Below are positions 1-16,948 of a stretch of DNA of 64,000 nucleotides, piece after piece (position 1 is the first letter of the stretch; each line of letters opens with the position of its first letter). The notes under the pieces are model-generated. The model had not been told where the DNA came from. It made no database searches and saw only the letters and a list, made by a program, of their open reading frames with translations. The DNA is taken from assembly GCF_949628265.1 (NCBI RefSeq), contig NC_088786.1, positions 27,115,681-27,179,680 on the forward strand, written 5' to 3'. The stretch comes from Cloeon dipterum (Eukaryota; Arthropoda; Insecta; Ephemeroptera; Baetidae). The position numbers and the translations under genes are program-made.

Positions 1-3000
1 CCGTCCATGGAGCCATCCACGCAGAAGCCCTGTCCGGTGGCGTTGGTGGCGCGCGTCCAGCACCAGCCGCACCTGGCGTGTCGCAAGCAAGTTGAGCACT
101 GCGAAAGCGCCGTGCACGGCTGCGGACAGCGGTCAGTGCCGCCGCGCAGCAGCAGACCGCAAATGCCCCCGGCACAGAGCAGCGGAGTGTGCGCTAGGGC
201 GACGCACGAGTTGCTTCTGGTCGCCCAGGCGCAACCAGAGGCGCCCAAGCACGATCGGCAAGTGACGTGAGCAGAGCAGGGAGTCGGACACCGGCCCCAT
301 GGTCCACCTTCGGCCTCGACGCACGTTTCGTCGCGCCACGAACAACCCTTGTCAGCGCATGAGGCGCAGTTCGCTCCACTTGCACAAGGTGACCGGCAGG
401 AAGATAAGCTGGATGGCGCAGAGTGGTTACAAATCTGGAAAAAATTGAGGTTGGAGAACAAAAAATTAATATAATAAATCAGTTGTAAAATATAAAAAAC
501 GGCAGGGTAAAAATGGACCTATATTTGAAAATTAAATCCAAATGACATAATTTTGAGCATTCATATTTGCCTAAACGCAATAAAAGTAGTTTAAATTACC
601 CAAGTAATGAAGTTAGCGCTTAATATTTATCTTTTAATATTTATTGAAAAATTGACTATATTATGGAATAGAAAATTTTATTAAGAGCGCAGTCAGAAAA
701 CACTAAAATTGATGGCTTTCACAGGATTCACAATTCACACAAGTTACTCACCTCATCTGAGTGGACGCAGCGGTTGTTGCACCATCGACACATAGGAGAC
801 GTCTGTGGAGGGAAAAAGGCCTGGCACTCGATGCACGACCTTGATGCACTGCATTCTCGCCGAGACATCCACGCGGCATCGCAGCGCTGGCCATTGTTGC
901 TGATAACAGTGGCGTTGCGGGCGTCGCACGCGTCCTCAGAACCTGCTGGGAAGCAGAGGCTGTTCTCGGTGCCGTCCTTCCAGTGTATAGCGCAAAAAGA
1001 GCAGCCTCTCACGCTTCGACAAGAGGCTTTGTTGCTTGAGTACAGAGCACAAAGGTGCGGTGGTGTCTGAATGGAGCTTACGCGGCCGAGGGCGGCTCCA
1101 TTGTAGCCACCCACCACATAGACAGTGCCGCTTTCTGGGTCATGGGCTAATGATTGGCCGATACAGTGAGTAGGTTTGGATCCGACAGTGTCTAGGTCTG
1201 TAATTACATTGAATTAAAAAATTGTATCTTTCATTTTTTAAAATCAAACTACCAGAGGGAAGCAACTGGACCCACAAACTGCAAGCGAAACTGTATGCGA
1301 GTAGAACATCAGAATGGTTATTTGGATATGTGCGTCCTCCAAAAATAAGTAGGTAATCATCGATAATAACACTGGAATGCATAGTTCGTGGTCTTGGCTA
1401 AGAGGGCAAAATTTTACATTTTGCATGGTGAGAAAAAAACTGGACTGACCACAGGGAATTCAAAAGAATTGTACTCAGCAAACGGAGGAAGGAGTGTCCA
1501 TGTTCTTGAAGCCACATGGAGAGCGTAAAAATGATCAGTAGGGCGTGCTCTGGGGCCCTCATAGCCCCCATACACATAAATCACATCTGTAGCTGCATGA
1601 TAGGTCGCGGAGTGTCCGTATAATCCTTAAAAAAAAAATATATAAATTTTAAAACTGAACTAGATAACTTCATAATTTATAGCTAACCTGATGGGCCGTT
1701 GCCATTGAAAGTTGGACGCCACCAAACTCTAGTTTCCAAGTCAAACATCCATGTGTCGTCTGATGGCCCTCTGCATGGCTCTAGACCTCCTATGACTATG
1801 AGGTGGGAAATTTTCTTATCTGGCACATATTTTAGCACCATCGAGTGTCCAGCAAGGGCTGGTGGGTGTATACTCTCGTGGGAAACAACAACTTGTTCCC
1901 ATCTGCGTGACTTGAGGCTGAAAACCCAGAGATCTTTAAGAGCTCTGCTGCGGCAGCTGAACGACCCTTCCGCAGGTCCTCGGTTAGCTCCAAGCCCGCC
2001 AAACACAAAGAACTCGTGCCTTGACACAGCAAAAACTGCAGCGTGAAAGTAGCGACCAGATGGAAGGGCTGCTTCTCTTGTAGAATCAACAGTGACCTGT
2101 GTTTTAAAAATTATGTTAAAAGCATTCTTTGTACGCACTCAACTCAAATACCTGCATCCAAGTCCTGTTTCTTGTATCAAATAATCTAATATCGTTCAAT
2201 GGCCCGAGGGAAAGAGATAAACCACCAAAGAGCCAAAGTCCCCCTCTCCCATCAAGGGCCACTGAATGGCCAAAGCGTGGCAGTGTTTTCCGTAAATGGT
2301 CAACACTATCAGGTAGGTCTTCAGCTTGGAATAGAGTGCTGGAAAATACATAATTGCATTATAAGCAAGTGTGGTAATTCTCTCCACTACTTGGTACTAG
2401 AAACTTCTAGACGTTCCAAGATCTCAAATGTACAAGAATATTCGATTCCGATTTTCTCTTTCCAAATCTAATTAATAATTCTTATTAGGTGACAAATTAT
2501 TTTACAATTATTGATTAATAATTTACCTTAAAATCTGACAATAAAGATAAAATCAAGTTCATTCCAATCAATTGTGCATAGCAATAAATATATTTCAAAT
2601 AAACTCTAAATTGCGAAGTTTGAACACCAGATTTCAGGACTCTTTGCTGTTTTTGTGAAATAAAGTTAAGCCGTTAAGTAACTGGTCGTGTTTCATTCAA
2701 CCGACATCTACTCCTCCTACATGAGCAAATATTAAGGCAACGTACTTGAAAGCAAGTCTGTGAGATGTTGGCGTGTCGCAGCTGGCACCACCCCAGCCTG
2801 TCGCACATAAGCAGCTGCCAAGTTTGTTGCTGCAGATGCCATGGCCACTGCAATTTGTCGGGCACACCATTCCAAGGCAATTTGGCCCAGACCATCCTTC
2901 AGTACAATCACAAGTTCCGTCGATGCAGGTTCCATGTCCAGAACAGTCGTCTGGACAGTGGAAAACTCTGTATGTGGCATTAAATGATTCACCAAACTCC

Positions 3001-6000
3001 TGCAGGTGTAAAATTGGTTATAGTTTCAAATGAGCAAATTTCAAACGCTCATCTCACCCCTCGTTGGAAATATATCGACACTAGACCTGATCTAGCTTCT
3101 ATGCTAAATGGAAGGGATGAGTCGTTGTTGCATACTACCGCCAGGAGATGACCACTTGAAGGGAGGCCATCGTACAGGTAAACAGCGTTCAAGCCACACT
3201 CGACTTGCATTTCCTCAATTCGCAATTGAATCACGACTGCAGGTGGTTGAGTCATGTTTGCAAAAGGCCAAATCACCTGTTCAAAATATTTGAAAATCAA
3301 ATTAAGTATCATATTAATATAATTGACACACAGCTCTGGCAGTGGCTATGCAAAAAAGTTAATCTCAACAGCACTAGTGCTATTTATTTAAATTAGAAGC
3401 AATGAAACGAATTTCTTACCCATAAGCATTCATCAAGCGGCCGAGCGTCTGCGGCACCAAAAGCACCTGGTCGCAGGCCAGAGAGAAGTGCTCTTGGGGT
3501 GCAGCCTCTGTAGCACATACCTCCACTTCTTGGGTTGCCATAAAATCCTCTTCTGCACTGTGAACAGGTTGGACCTTCTGTATGGTCAGCGCAGAAGCAT
3601 TGTCCACTGGTAGGATTGCACAATCCCGAGCTCTCATCCCCATGGCCATTGCATTCGCAAGGTTGGCACCCTTCTAGAGAAGTTGGATCTCCAAATGCTC
3701 CAGAAACACAGCTGGAACAGCTGAAAGAAGTGGAAAGTTTAAACTAATTTAAAGTAGAGTTTCTTTGATAGATTTAAGGGCAATTAAATTTCTGCAAATT
3801 TTTCGCTAAAATTCACATCTTTTCAAAAGCTTTAAATTGTTTTGAATTGATACTAAAATTCCAATTCTACCAGTTCGCGCGGAAGGTTTTGCCTTGAGCA
3901 TTGACCGATTAAGAATAAATGCTTTAGAAAGCTAATATCGTTGCGAGATTAGGTTGCATTTAGATTAGAAACTTCCGTATTCAAGCTTCCACTTTCATTC
4001 AGATTCCTCCAATTGACAACTCTCTACGTCAAGGCATATATTTAACAGTTATTTTAACAGCAGAAAGTCTTCAAGCAAGATCCCAGCTTGCAGAGAATGA
4101 GCTACATGATAGCAACATCCCTCCAAAAACTTTCAACTCTACAAATTTTAGACCCTTTAAAAATACTTACTTCAGTCCAGTAGTAAAATTATGACACTCG
4201 TCACAAAGACCTGGACCTTCCAAACAGGAAGCGTGGCCATTGCAGCCGCATGAGATGTCACAGGCCACACCAGCCCACCCGAGTTTGCATGAGCATTTGT
4301 AGTCGGGTGCCCCACTGCAATGACCGTGCACACACTTCACAGAGCAAGTGCGATGGCATTCTCTTCGGCCGTCTCCAATGAACCCGTGAGGACAGGCACA
4401 CTCGTAAGCACCTGGTGTGTTGATACACGTTGCCTCAGGGTGGCATTCATGCAACTCCAAAGCGCACTCGTCCACATCTGGGCAAGTTTTGTAAGCCCAT
4501 GACGAGTTTCCAGGAATAGAAAGTAAGCATTCTCCTAAGAGATTCCATGTTAAGCATATAAAACACTAAACATTTTTTTCCAAACCTGATTTGGGGCTAT
4601 TCCAGTCTCCATCAACACATTTGCCGTACACAGGATTATCCACTTGGTAGCACCAACCACAACCCAAAGTGCGAAGACATGAGGAACAATTAGTTAGGGC
4701 GTCACACACCCTGCAAGGAGATTTGTCTTGCCAGTCATGACACTGTCCATATTGCATTTGCGATGTGTAGGCAGAGAACAAAAAACATTCCTGCAAAACA
4801 GATCATTAGAACTAAAAACTCGAATTAATTATTGAAAATGCGACTTACTTGACGAGAATGGCACCACACACAAGGACCAGAGTCTTCTAAGCACTGCTCA
4901 CAATTTTTTCTCGTATGGCACTCTTCAGGACATTTACCTTCTTCTACTATGGCACCTTGCAACCTGCATATTTATTTTAAGCAATTATGAAGCAAATTCA
5001 TTTATTGGTTTTACCGTCCCCTTCGTGTGCATTGCGCTTCGTGAGACCACCACTCACAGAGTGGATTTGAGGAACAAGCTTTACATGAGGTGATATCCGA
5101 ACACCTGGGGCAGGCGGGCGATTGTAAAATGAGGTAGCGCCAGTGGCCATCAGAGCGGGTGCAGCTTGTTTGCTCTTTGCCCTTCCTTGCTATGCATTGG
5201 TCGGTCAATTCACACCAACCGCAACTCTGGTCGGCCACACACTGCAGACAGTTTTGGTGTGCTCCGCAGTCGGTTCCTTCCCATGCCTCCAAGTGCTCAA
5301 AAGTGAAAACCTGAAGTCATGAAAAGAACTTAGGTAATGAAATATTTCTATGGTAAATGCGGTTTAAAAATTATTTTAAGTTGTAATGGATTCCGATCTA
5401 AAAAATATTTATTAGGTATCTTGATACATTAGTGCTATTTTCACTTAACGCGGGGTAAAAAATGTGAAAATTGCAAATATCGAGGAATGAAATTCTGATT
5501 CTAACCTTTGTTTTATCAACACCACAGTGGCCATGGGAGACGCGAACGTAAGCTCCAGAAACTTGTCCTCGGCCCAGTGGCTGGCGCGCCACGAGTTCAA
5601 TAGGCAAGCGTCCAGAAGTAAGTAAAGCGTCATCTCCAGTTGGCCACTTTGTCCTCCAGCAACGTTTAGGATCTTGAGATGTAGAATTCGCGACAAGAGC
5701 GAGTGCAGCTCCAGGCGATGGTGAAATTTTCAGAAATGCAGAAGAGTGTTCTTGACACAAACAGAGATTTTCTTTCTGCCAAGAAGGAGGCACTCGCAAG
5801 AATCCCAACATCCTGGCCATGGCCTCACTCCCCACGACAGACCCTTGAGATGAAGGCAGCCAAACAGTTGAGGAATTTACGATGCTCACCTGCATTTCGA
5901 TTGATTAAAAAAATTATTAAAGAAGTAATGCAAAAATTACATAATCAGGTTGTGAAAGGTTAGCTGGGTGAGTATATTTCAAAAGGGTGAGGCCAGGTCT

Positions 6001-8404
6001 CTTGTCTAGACGGGTGCAAGAGGAAATTTGATGCACTTCAGTTCCTTTTGTCCCCCACCAGCCAGGAGACAATGTAGGAGTTTCTTCTTTGGCTCCGCAC
6101 ATTCCCCATTTATCTAGAGAACGTGAGTTAGCAGGTTTACAAATTCAAATGGCACACAAAATACCGTCTCTTGGATAGCAACGTGCTGTCTGGACACACC
6201 AAGAGCACTGCCCAGGTCTCAGGCCAACCGCAAAAGAATCGCCTTTTGTAACATTTCCAAGCGCTAGGCAAGAGTGGCAGTCAACCAATGCTGGGCAAAT
6301 TCCCTAATAAATATAAAAAAGTATTTGTTAGTAGATTTTATTTATATTGCAGGAAAAGGATTAGTATTTTTTATTGAAACTAACAGGACAACGCGTTGTC
6401 TGCAAATTGGTGGTACAATTGGCTCCAGCAGTGCGAGGATGGCAGGTGTCGTCGGCAGAGCACCAACCGCACTCAGGATTGGCGGCGCATTCGAGAAAAC
6501 CTTTCAGGTGGCTACAGACGACTCGCCCATCAGCCAGAGGCGTCCAAACCAAGAGATCAGAGTTCACTTTCCCACTGTAGCCTCCAGTAACAAGCAATTG
6601 GTTTCCTCGCAGCGCTGTGGCGTGTGCGAATCGGCCGCCTGGTAGTTCGGCAGCTCCCTTGGGAGGGATTTCCAACCAAGAATGGCATTGCAAGTGGTAC
6701 AGGTACGTGGAATGGTCATGGCAGGTTTCGTGTTGGTGGTGGCGCTGGCTGTAACCTCCAACAACCACCAGCAAGTTGCCGACTATGGATGCTGTGTGAA
6801 AGGCACGCTCCCGAGGTATGTTTGCATCCTGCGAACGTGGATAGTGCAGCTCTGACCAAACACTTGACTCAACCTGATACACGCGAGAAATTAAAGTGGT
6901 TCGAGAGCATTGGTTTGAGACTTGCGTGATATGCGTAGATTCTGTCAGAAAGCGTTGCTGTTCGGGCGTGGGAAACAGCAAGGCCACCGTAAACCAACAA
7001 AATTTGAGAATCTGAGTGGAAAGCTGCCGCGTGCCCAGCCAGTCGCAAGTCTAAATCTTTTCCTGCTTTTGCTTCAATAAGTTGGCATTCATCCTAAAAA
7101 ATCGCTATTCAGTAATTCTCCAAACTCATTTTCATCTGATTAAAAAAATTTGAACAGGCGTATTTCTTGAAAAATTGATTGGTGTAGTAAAAATACCTCT
7201 TCTGGAGAGCTGCCTATTCTCAGTCTCCACAGTTGGCTGGAGAAATGACCGTCTTGAACTTGACCTCCAAAAAGGTAAAGCCAGTTATGCTGACCGAGCG
7301 TCAGGCTGTGTCGAGCGAGCGGAGGCGGTCGATTGGAACAAAACTCTCCGCGTTTAGACCACTCGGCAGTCGATGCTTTATAGACCCAAATTTCATCTGA
7401 TAGCGTCCCATCGTTTAACTGGCCACCATGAAGAACAATGCCCAGAGGATGACTAAAGCAAATGAACAACAAAAATAATGTGAGAAAATTCGAAATCTAT
7501 TTTTGCAAACCTTGAGGCTGCATGAGAAAATCGTGCTGCAGGTCCACCATCAGCTTCAATATTTAACCATTCATTCGTTTTGAAATCAAATGCTTGAAGA
7601 TGATCCATAGCATTGTTGAGATCATGACCACCAAAGATGTAGAGTCTGTCAGAAGCAGAGATGTATGTTGCTGAGTGTGCGGCGCGTGGTCGAAGTCCGA
7701 TGTGCGGCAGCCAAGCCCATTCATTTGGCTCCTTGGCTGAAATCTGCCAGGAACACTCAGGCCCCGCGAATCCTTGATGGCACTCGCACAAGCCGTTCTC
7801 TCGGCACTTGCCTCGACCACTGCAGTCCGATGGGCAGGCGGATACAAAGTACTCAGCTTCGAATCCCTCAAGTACATAATTTGTGTCAGAGTATAAAACA
7901 ACAAGCATCTATAAGGAGATAATGAGTTTATTCAATGGTCAAATAATACTTGAATTTTTATTTCTTACGCTTCCAGATTGTCCAGAAATGTTCTGTGCTT
8001 GGTTTTGTCCACTGAAAGATGCTAGCAGGGTCGAATATGGGGAATCGCCGTCGAAGACAAATATATAGTCAAATGAGCACTCTGTGCTTATCTTTGTGAA
8101 CATTATTGTAATCCAGCCTCCTCCCTGATCGTCTGCAAATTAATTAAATATGTATTTATAAAAATAAAAAATGTGAAAGAAGATTTTGTAAGATTTTGCA
8201 AGATGAAAACTAACTCTGAATTAACCACTGGCAATGTGAGTCTTGGGTGTAGTTGGATCCTGGTGGTCCAGAACTGAAACGTCCTCGGGGGCCGTTCATT
8301 ATCATTCGGGAGCGGTCGCAGGCGCTGGGGGTGGCAGCAGCGCCTGCAACTATGCCCAACAGCGCCGCCCCCACTATCCATGGAAGCAGCAGTAGCAGCA
8401 GCAT
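1..8404 (-). CDS. MEGF8: MEGF8 homologue, large CUB/EGF/Kelch/PSI receptor (3' part beyond the window)
   Basis: Twenty-two exons join in phase (minus-strand order): 8404-8215, 8132-7969, 7908-7511, 7452-7197, 7093-6926, 6873-6385, 6303-6165, 6113-5941, 5889-5506, 5310-5015, 4963-4849, 4790-4586, 4534-4171, 3720-3420, 3276-3058, 2999-2746, 2338-2152, 2096-1688, 1625-1453, 1397-1253, 1197-752, 434-1. They give about 1,969 residues; vertebrate MEGF8 is about 2,800, so the laminin-EGF, transmembrane and cytoplasmic part should lie left of base 1. Visible domains: leucine-rich signal peptide (1-25), CUB (about 30-140), EGF (143-170), six-bladed Kelch (190-510), several PSI modules (512-990), calcium-binding EGF with DVDEC (about 1010), laminin-type EGF, second CUB (about 1180-1305), two EGFs, second Kelch (1380-1690), further PSI. 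Two CUB and two Kelch sets separate it from attractin, which has one of each. MEGF8 is a cell-surface protein linked in vertebrates to Hedgehog and left-right signalling; that role here is inferred. The start is the first Met before the signal peptide. Confidence 0.95.
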
Positions 8405-8973
8405 TAATTGGCCGTCGGTCAGCTCCTTACTCCGTCACAAATTTATCCAAAGTTTGTTGGCCTTACGGAGCTGCGGTTTATGTGGTGCACAGGCAGCCGC
8501 AAAGTCCCGCACATAGCGCTGTCACATCCTATAAGATGTTAACCCTTTTAATCTCAAGGACGACAAATTTCACACAGACCACGACAAGACTAAGAGTGAG
8601 AGATAAATGAAATTAGTATGTACATACTCTCCGAAAAAAACATCCAGCAGAGGGTGGGCGGGGGAGGGGGTTGAACATTCATCTGACCGTGGTCAAAAAT
8701 TCCCGACTTCTTGCCTTCTTGCAGCGATCACATCTAAACACAGTGTTGCGCGCGCATCGATGTTGCAGCTGTGAAACGAAGGTCCTAGCTAAGCCAGCTA
8801 CCGTCTGGCTCCCTCCTCCCTGCTCCTCCCCTTGCCGGTGTTTTGATTCATAACTTTGAACAGCCGGAGCTACGGAGCTCGTGTGGTCTCACAGTCAACA
8901 CCGCATGTTGCTGATCTTCTAATGTTTCGATTATAATTTTCGAACGGAATTGACAGCTATCACATCACCCAGC
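8405..8973. promoter_or_regulatory. Shared upstream region of MEGF8 and LARS2
   Basis: This 569-bp interval separates the start codons of two divergent genes, so it must hold both 5' UTRs and promoters. It is less AT-rich than the introns and contains G-rich and C-rich runs around 8650-8675 and 8810-8835. I see no TATA box at a convincing distance from either start. The housekeeping nature of LARS2 fits a TATA-less bidirectional promoter, but this rests on gene orientation only. Confidence 0.6.
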
Positions 8974-12620
<3,647 letters not shown>

Positions 12621-12622
<2 letters not shown>

Positions 12623-12626
12623 TAAA
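12621..12626 (+). terminator. LARS2 poly(A) signal AATAAA
   Basis: A canonical AATAAA overlaps the stop codon (the stop TAA is 12620-12622). The 3' UTR is therefore only a few tens of bases. The opposing signal of the neighbouring zinc-finger gene (AATAAA on the minus strand, 12657-12662) lies 30 bp further. Confidence 0.7.
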
Positions 12627-12656
12627 AATGGTTACGTTCACAAGTTATAGTTACTT

Positions 12657-12662
12657 TTTATT
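12657..12662 (-). terminator. Zinc-finger gene poly(A) signal
   Basis: TTTATT on the plus strand reads AATAAA on the minus strand, about 210 bp after the zinc-finger gene stop at 12872. It is the nearest canonical signal downstream of that gene. Confidence 0.5.
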
Positions 12663-12871
12663 ATCATACAGGTCTTTTTCTTTTGATTGGAAATGAAATT
12701 TAAAAATACACAAAACATGTAAGACTTCCAGTTGTTACATCTCATTGCTGCTTTTACATAGAGTTAGGGTAACAGGTAACTTAATGCAAAAAGCTCGTGT
12801 ATATATATAGTATTGCTTGATTGGATGGATAGCAGCGTAAACGAGATCAAAGGATTTCTCCGAAAAGAAAT

Positions 12872-15536
12872 TTATTTCTTGGTTTTCAAAGAAAATAGTG
12901 TGGATCGCAAGGTTGGCAAGAATCTTAGATCATCCACGCGCGCCAATAAATCTTGGCGGTCCACCCCATGCTGACCTACATGGCCCAAGAAAGCTTCCTC
13001 TGTGGCGAAAATGTTTCCACAGAGAGGACAAACCCAGCGAGCACTCACGCTCCCACACCGACTGATGCTCATCTGAGGAGATGATTGAAATAAAATATCA
13101 CAATGGAGCGACAAATACTATACAGCTACCTGAAATTCTTCTATAGAATGTGGGTGTTCTCTTAGGAAATGGGATCTCAGTCTGATTGGGCTCAACTCTT
13201 GCAAGTCGCATGAAACGCATTCAAAAGTTTGCGCAGATTTCATACATAGCTGGGAAATTTCTGAAATTTCTTCCTCCATCTGTAAAAGTGACAGATCAAT
13301 TTTTACATTAAAATCGGAAGGATTTTACCAAGAACTTACCATTTGAGCACTGGGATCACTCTTAACAGCAACAAATGCAAATTCCTGAAAAAAAGCAATA
13401 ACCAAGTGATAATAGAAAAAAATATCAACTTACCGGGCGTATACAAATGTCCTCTTTGTTCAGCTTGTGATCAATCTCTTCTTTGATCATAAAACTTCTT
13501 TCAAGCGAAGATATTATCTTGCCCTAAAAAATAATTTTTTCCCAACTATTTGCAAAATAAATTTTCATGACTAACCTTAGTTTTGGGAACTACCACCTTC
13601 AACACATTCTTAGCATTCTTTGATTTTGTTGCAGTCTTTTTCACAACAGGGTACTTCTGTTTTCTCGGTGATCTCAAATTCTTTACATAATCAGGACATA
13701 TGTTACAGTCATTTTTTTTTCTGCAGCACACCTTGAGGTGATGTATCATTATCGCCAGGGATTTGAAATCGCGTTTTCTCTTACAGTGGAGACACCTATA
13801 CAAGAATTTTATCTAACTTGAAACAATTTTACCTTGAGTCTTACTTATAGATTTCATGGATACTCCCATCTACCGAATAATGCGTGTTCTTGTCCTTGTT
13901 TACTTCTTTTGTGTGATAGAGATAAATGTGCTTCTTCAGTCCCTTTTCACAAAAGAAGGACTTGCGGTTCAGTGGTGAGCAAAACCGGCATTTGAGGGGA
14001 ATAGGGTTTTTTTGCGAAAAGGACTGCCACTGTAAGTGCTTGACGAAAGTGAATTTGCTTTCAAACGAGCGGAAGCAGTCAACGCAAGTCATACATTCCT
14101 CTCTAGAGATACCAAAAGGAAAATATTTAGATATGCATGAAATATAAAAGAATAATAAAACTCTTTACTTTAATGATTTTATAGATGGTGGTGTTTTCTC
14201 TGGGAAGTCGTCCAACGTGATTACCATAATTGCTGGCGTGCTTGCCTGAGTAATAGGGCACTCAGATTTTGGACTTGAAGGTGTTCTCATGGTCATTGCT
14301 GGTGGATTTGTAACATGTGGCCTCTTGGGTCGCAATTCCACGACCTTCTTCTTGGGATTAGTTTCAATTGGCTTGTGCTGTGTGGCAATTAGATGAGGTT
14401 GTGTGACATTCAGCTGGGATTGTGCCACCATATGCCTAAAATCGTTGAGCATCAGCTGCTGTTGCAGGACAGGCATGTTGGGACAGTCAACAGTTGGAAC
14501 TGGCATCCTTTGAATCAAATTGTTGTTCCTGTTTCCCTCAACACTGTATTTGATGAGGTCAGAAACAGTCTCATGAGCTGGTACACGAACGCGTCGATTG
14601 CGTAGCAAGTGCAAGAGCTGCAAACACGTGTCTGCGGGAATGTTGCGCAGTTGTTCAGCCATGTACCTCTGTGGAGTCTGGCACAGACTGTACACCATCT
14701 CAACAGCTCTATGTTCGTCGTAAACATCAGGTGGTCTTACTTTCAGGCCAGCTATTGATAAAAAAATTTATTTTTGATGAGGTTAGCAGAGTTGATAGAT
14801 ATGATTACCATTCACAACAGTCTCAACAAGAGCCATTTCAATGACATTGCCAACAGTTAGCTCGACCTGTGGTTTGGCAAGTGGTTTTATTATTCTATTA
14901 ACCAGATGTGGTTTAGCAGTTGAATTGATCACTTGATTTATCTTAGTACTTATGATGTTCCGTTGGGCATTTCTCAAATTTTCGTTTAGAACCTGCAGTC
15001 AGAATTTGTTAAAACTATATACAGGAAAAATTGATAACGTTACATTATTTGGATTCTGGTAAGGTGGGGGAACAGGGAGTGGTTCTCTGGGATGAACGAT
15101 GACAGATGGATCTTTAGTCGGTTCAGCCAACAAACATTTGTGAGCGGCGAAGACATTGGCTGAAGTGGACAGGAACCCACATTGATGACAGCGCTCCACC
15201 TCCCCAAGAGAAACAAACTCATTCCGCAAATTGGCAACATTCAGGAATGCTTCTTGCACTGCAGCTGCGTCGCGCAAATCTACTCCGTCAAACACATCCG
15301 GGCTGATGTCATGCTCTGAGTGGGCATGTTGGAGCAATTCGCACTCATTTTGCAATATCTGATCGCAAAATCCACAAACTGGTCCCATTCTTTCTGAGGC
15401 AAAGAATAAGGTTGGCTCTGCGTCTGGATCCAAGTCCACCTGCAAGACAGTTCTCTTCAATATTCCAGTTGTATGATATTTCATGGAGTGTACAAACCTC
15501 CCAGATTTCCTCTGTTTTAATGGTTTTAATATCCAT
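12872..15536 (-). CDS. C2H2 zinc-finger protein of unknown function
   Basis: Ten exons join in phase (minus order): 15536-15498, 15439-15044, 14992-14809, 14751-14169, 14102-13845, 13795-13576, 13523-13434, 13384-13340, 13279-13130, 13072-12872, giving 721 residues. Two Cys/His fingers lie near the N terminus (CGFC at 35-38 with a histidine cluster before residue 57; CHQC at 97-100 ending in HKC, a C2HC type). A finger cluster follows at about 404-515 (CVDC, CRFC, CLHC, the last ending HHLKVCC). Two classical fingers end the protein: C-x2-C-x12-H-x4-H at about 625-646 and C-x2-C-x12-H-x3-H at about 670-690. A 300-residue middle section has no recognised domain; its best-ordered part (about 210-275) looks helical. 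The fingers suggest nucleic-acid binding, but they are irregular and dispersed, so I assign no target and no orthologue. The alternative start at 15583 is discussed under findings. Confidence 0.82.
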
Positions 15537-16948
15537 TGCAATGAATATGCAGCCAGAGTTACACTTATAATGTCAGTGGACATCAAAGCTCTGTAAATAT
15601 CGTAAATTTGATTAAATTTGTATACGTTAAATTCACAAATAATTAATACAAGATCATACCAACCGTTACTAGTAGATAGCTTTTCTAGTCTTGAGCGAAT
15701 CGACAGGTGAAACCATTTCTTAACTCTTTCTCATTGCAGACAACGGAAGTACCGTATTATATACCTAAAATTGAGATAAAATTGTACAACTTTGCACAGC
15801 AATAGACCAAGATAACGAAAATCTCATAATAAAAACGTGCATGCTTTAAATAACAAAAGAGTGAATAATGAACAAACACAGAGAGCCACCGGAAATGTTT
15901 CAAGTTAAATTATACTAGCATGACAACCCTCGGTTGTAGTTATTAAAAAAACTATCTACCTGTGCTGTGCAACGATAAGTGGTGTGAGTAACGATTAAAA
16001 ACACGCCAAAAGGTGATAGCACGACACAGTCACGCTGCGCTTGTCTTCACTGTGAACAGTTTCAAGCAGAAGTGAAGGAGTGTGAAGAAATGAAAACAAA
16101 CACATTTGAAAATATGCAGGTATATCATCTCAAATATATACGAAACTGCAAGTTGTACCATATTTATTAATTGGGATTGAAGCGGGAAGTTTAAACATCC
16201 CTTTGTGTCTTTTGCCAGCACTTTGCAAGCACACGCAGCAGTCTGGAGCACAAGCACAAGCACAGCTCCCACCTGCACCTGACTTAAGTGCCTTGTGGAT
16301 CTAGTGGCTCTACTCCCACTCCCACAATACCACCCACGCCGGCACGCCCACATCTGCAAAGCAGTATGGCGTTGTGGCTGTTCTTTCAGAGAATGTTCAA
16401 GTAGAATTGTAGAATTTGTAGAGGGGGATTGAATCAACCAAGAACCATGATTCTGTTTGAATGAGTCCGCGAACGCAAGCTAGAGCACAGACACCCAGGT
16501 ATACACAAAGTAGCCACTATTAGTGTTATGATAAACAGCCAATAGCTTAAATAAAATACATTGCTAAGGACAAAATCGCTCTGTAATCTGCTCCATAATC
16601 AGCGTAATTATGTATACGCAATGCTGATTGCTATGACATAAAATTAATCGTTGATAAAAGCTGATGAATGGTGAATTATATAATTTTTCATCGAAGGTAA
16701 TTTTCTTTTTAATCAAATCATCGTAAAGATAGTTTGTTTTAAATTACTCAGTAGAGCGTCAAACTGGTGGTTACATATGTAATTGTAACTATACACACGG
16801 GTCTTTTTTTAGGCTCATCTATCTCCACAAAATCAAATTATTATACAGACACCACGACCTTCACAACATACAATATTATATTATTATAATATCTATTTGC
16901 ACAGTCAATTTTTTAACTTCAGAAGACAGCTGAAATCAAGGAGACAAA
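15537..16948. other. Divergent intergenic region, zinc-finger gene / RTN4IP1 copy 1
   Basis: This 1.4-kb interval lies between two divergent starts and presumably holds 5' UTRs and promoters. It is AT-rich except for a C-rich, CAC-rich patch at about 16200-16350. The open frames across that patch are low-complexity with no domain, and I treat them as chance. No RNA gene or mobile element is visible. Confidence 0.5.

Noticed and set aside
6850-6930. An apparent frameshift in MEGF8.
   Set aside because: A GC-AG intron explains the frame change exactly and restores a Kelch blade, so no pseudogene or sequencing error is needed.
16030-16437. A 135-codon minus-strand frame between the zinc-finger gene and RTN4IP1.
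   Set aside because: Composition is low-complexity, there is no domain, no splice partner and no conserved motif.
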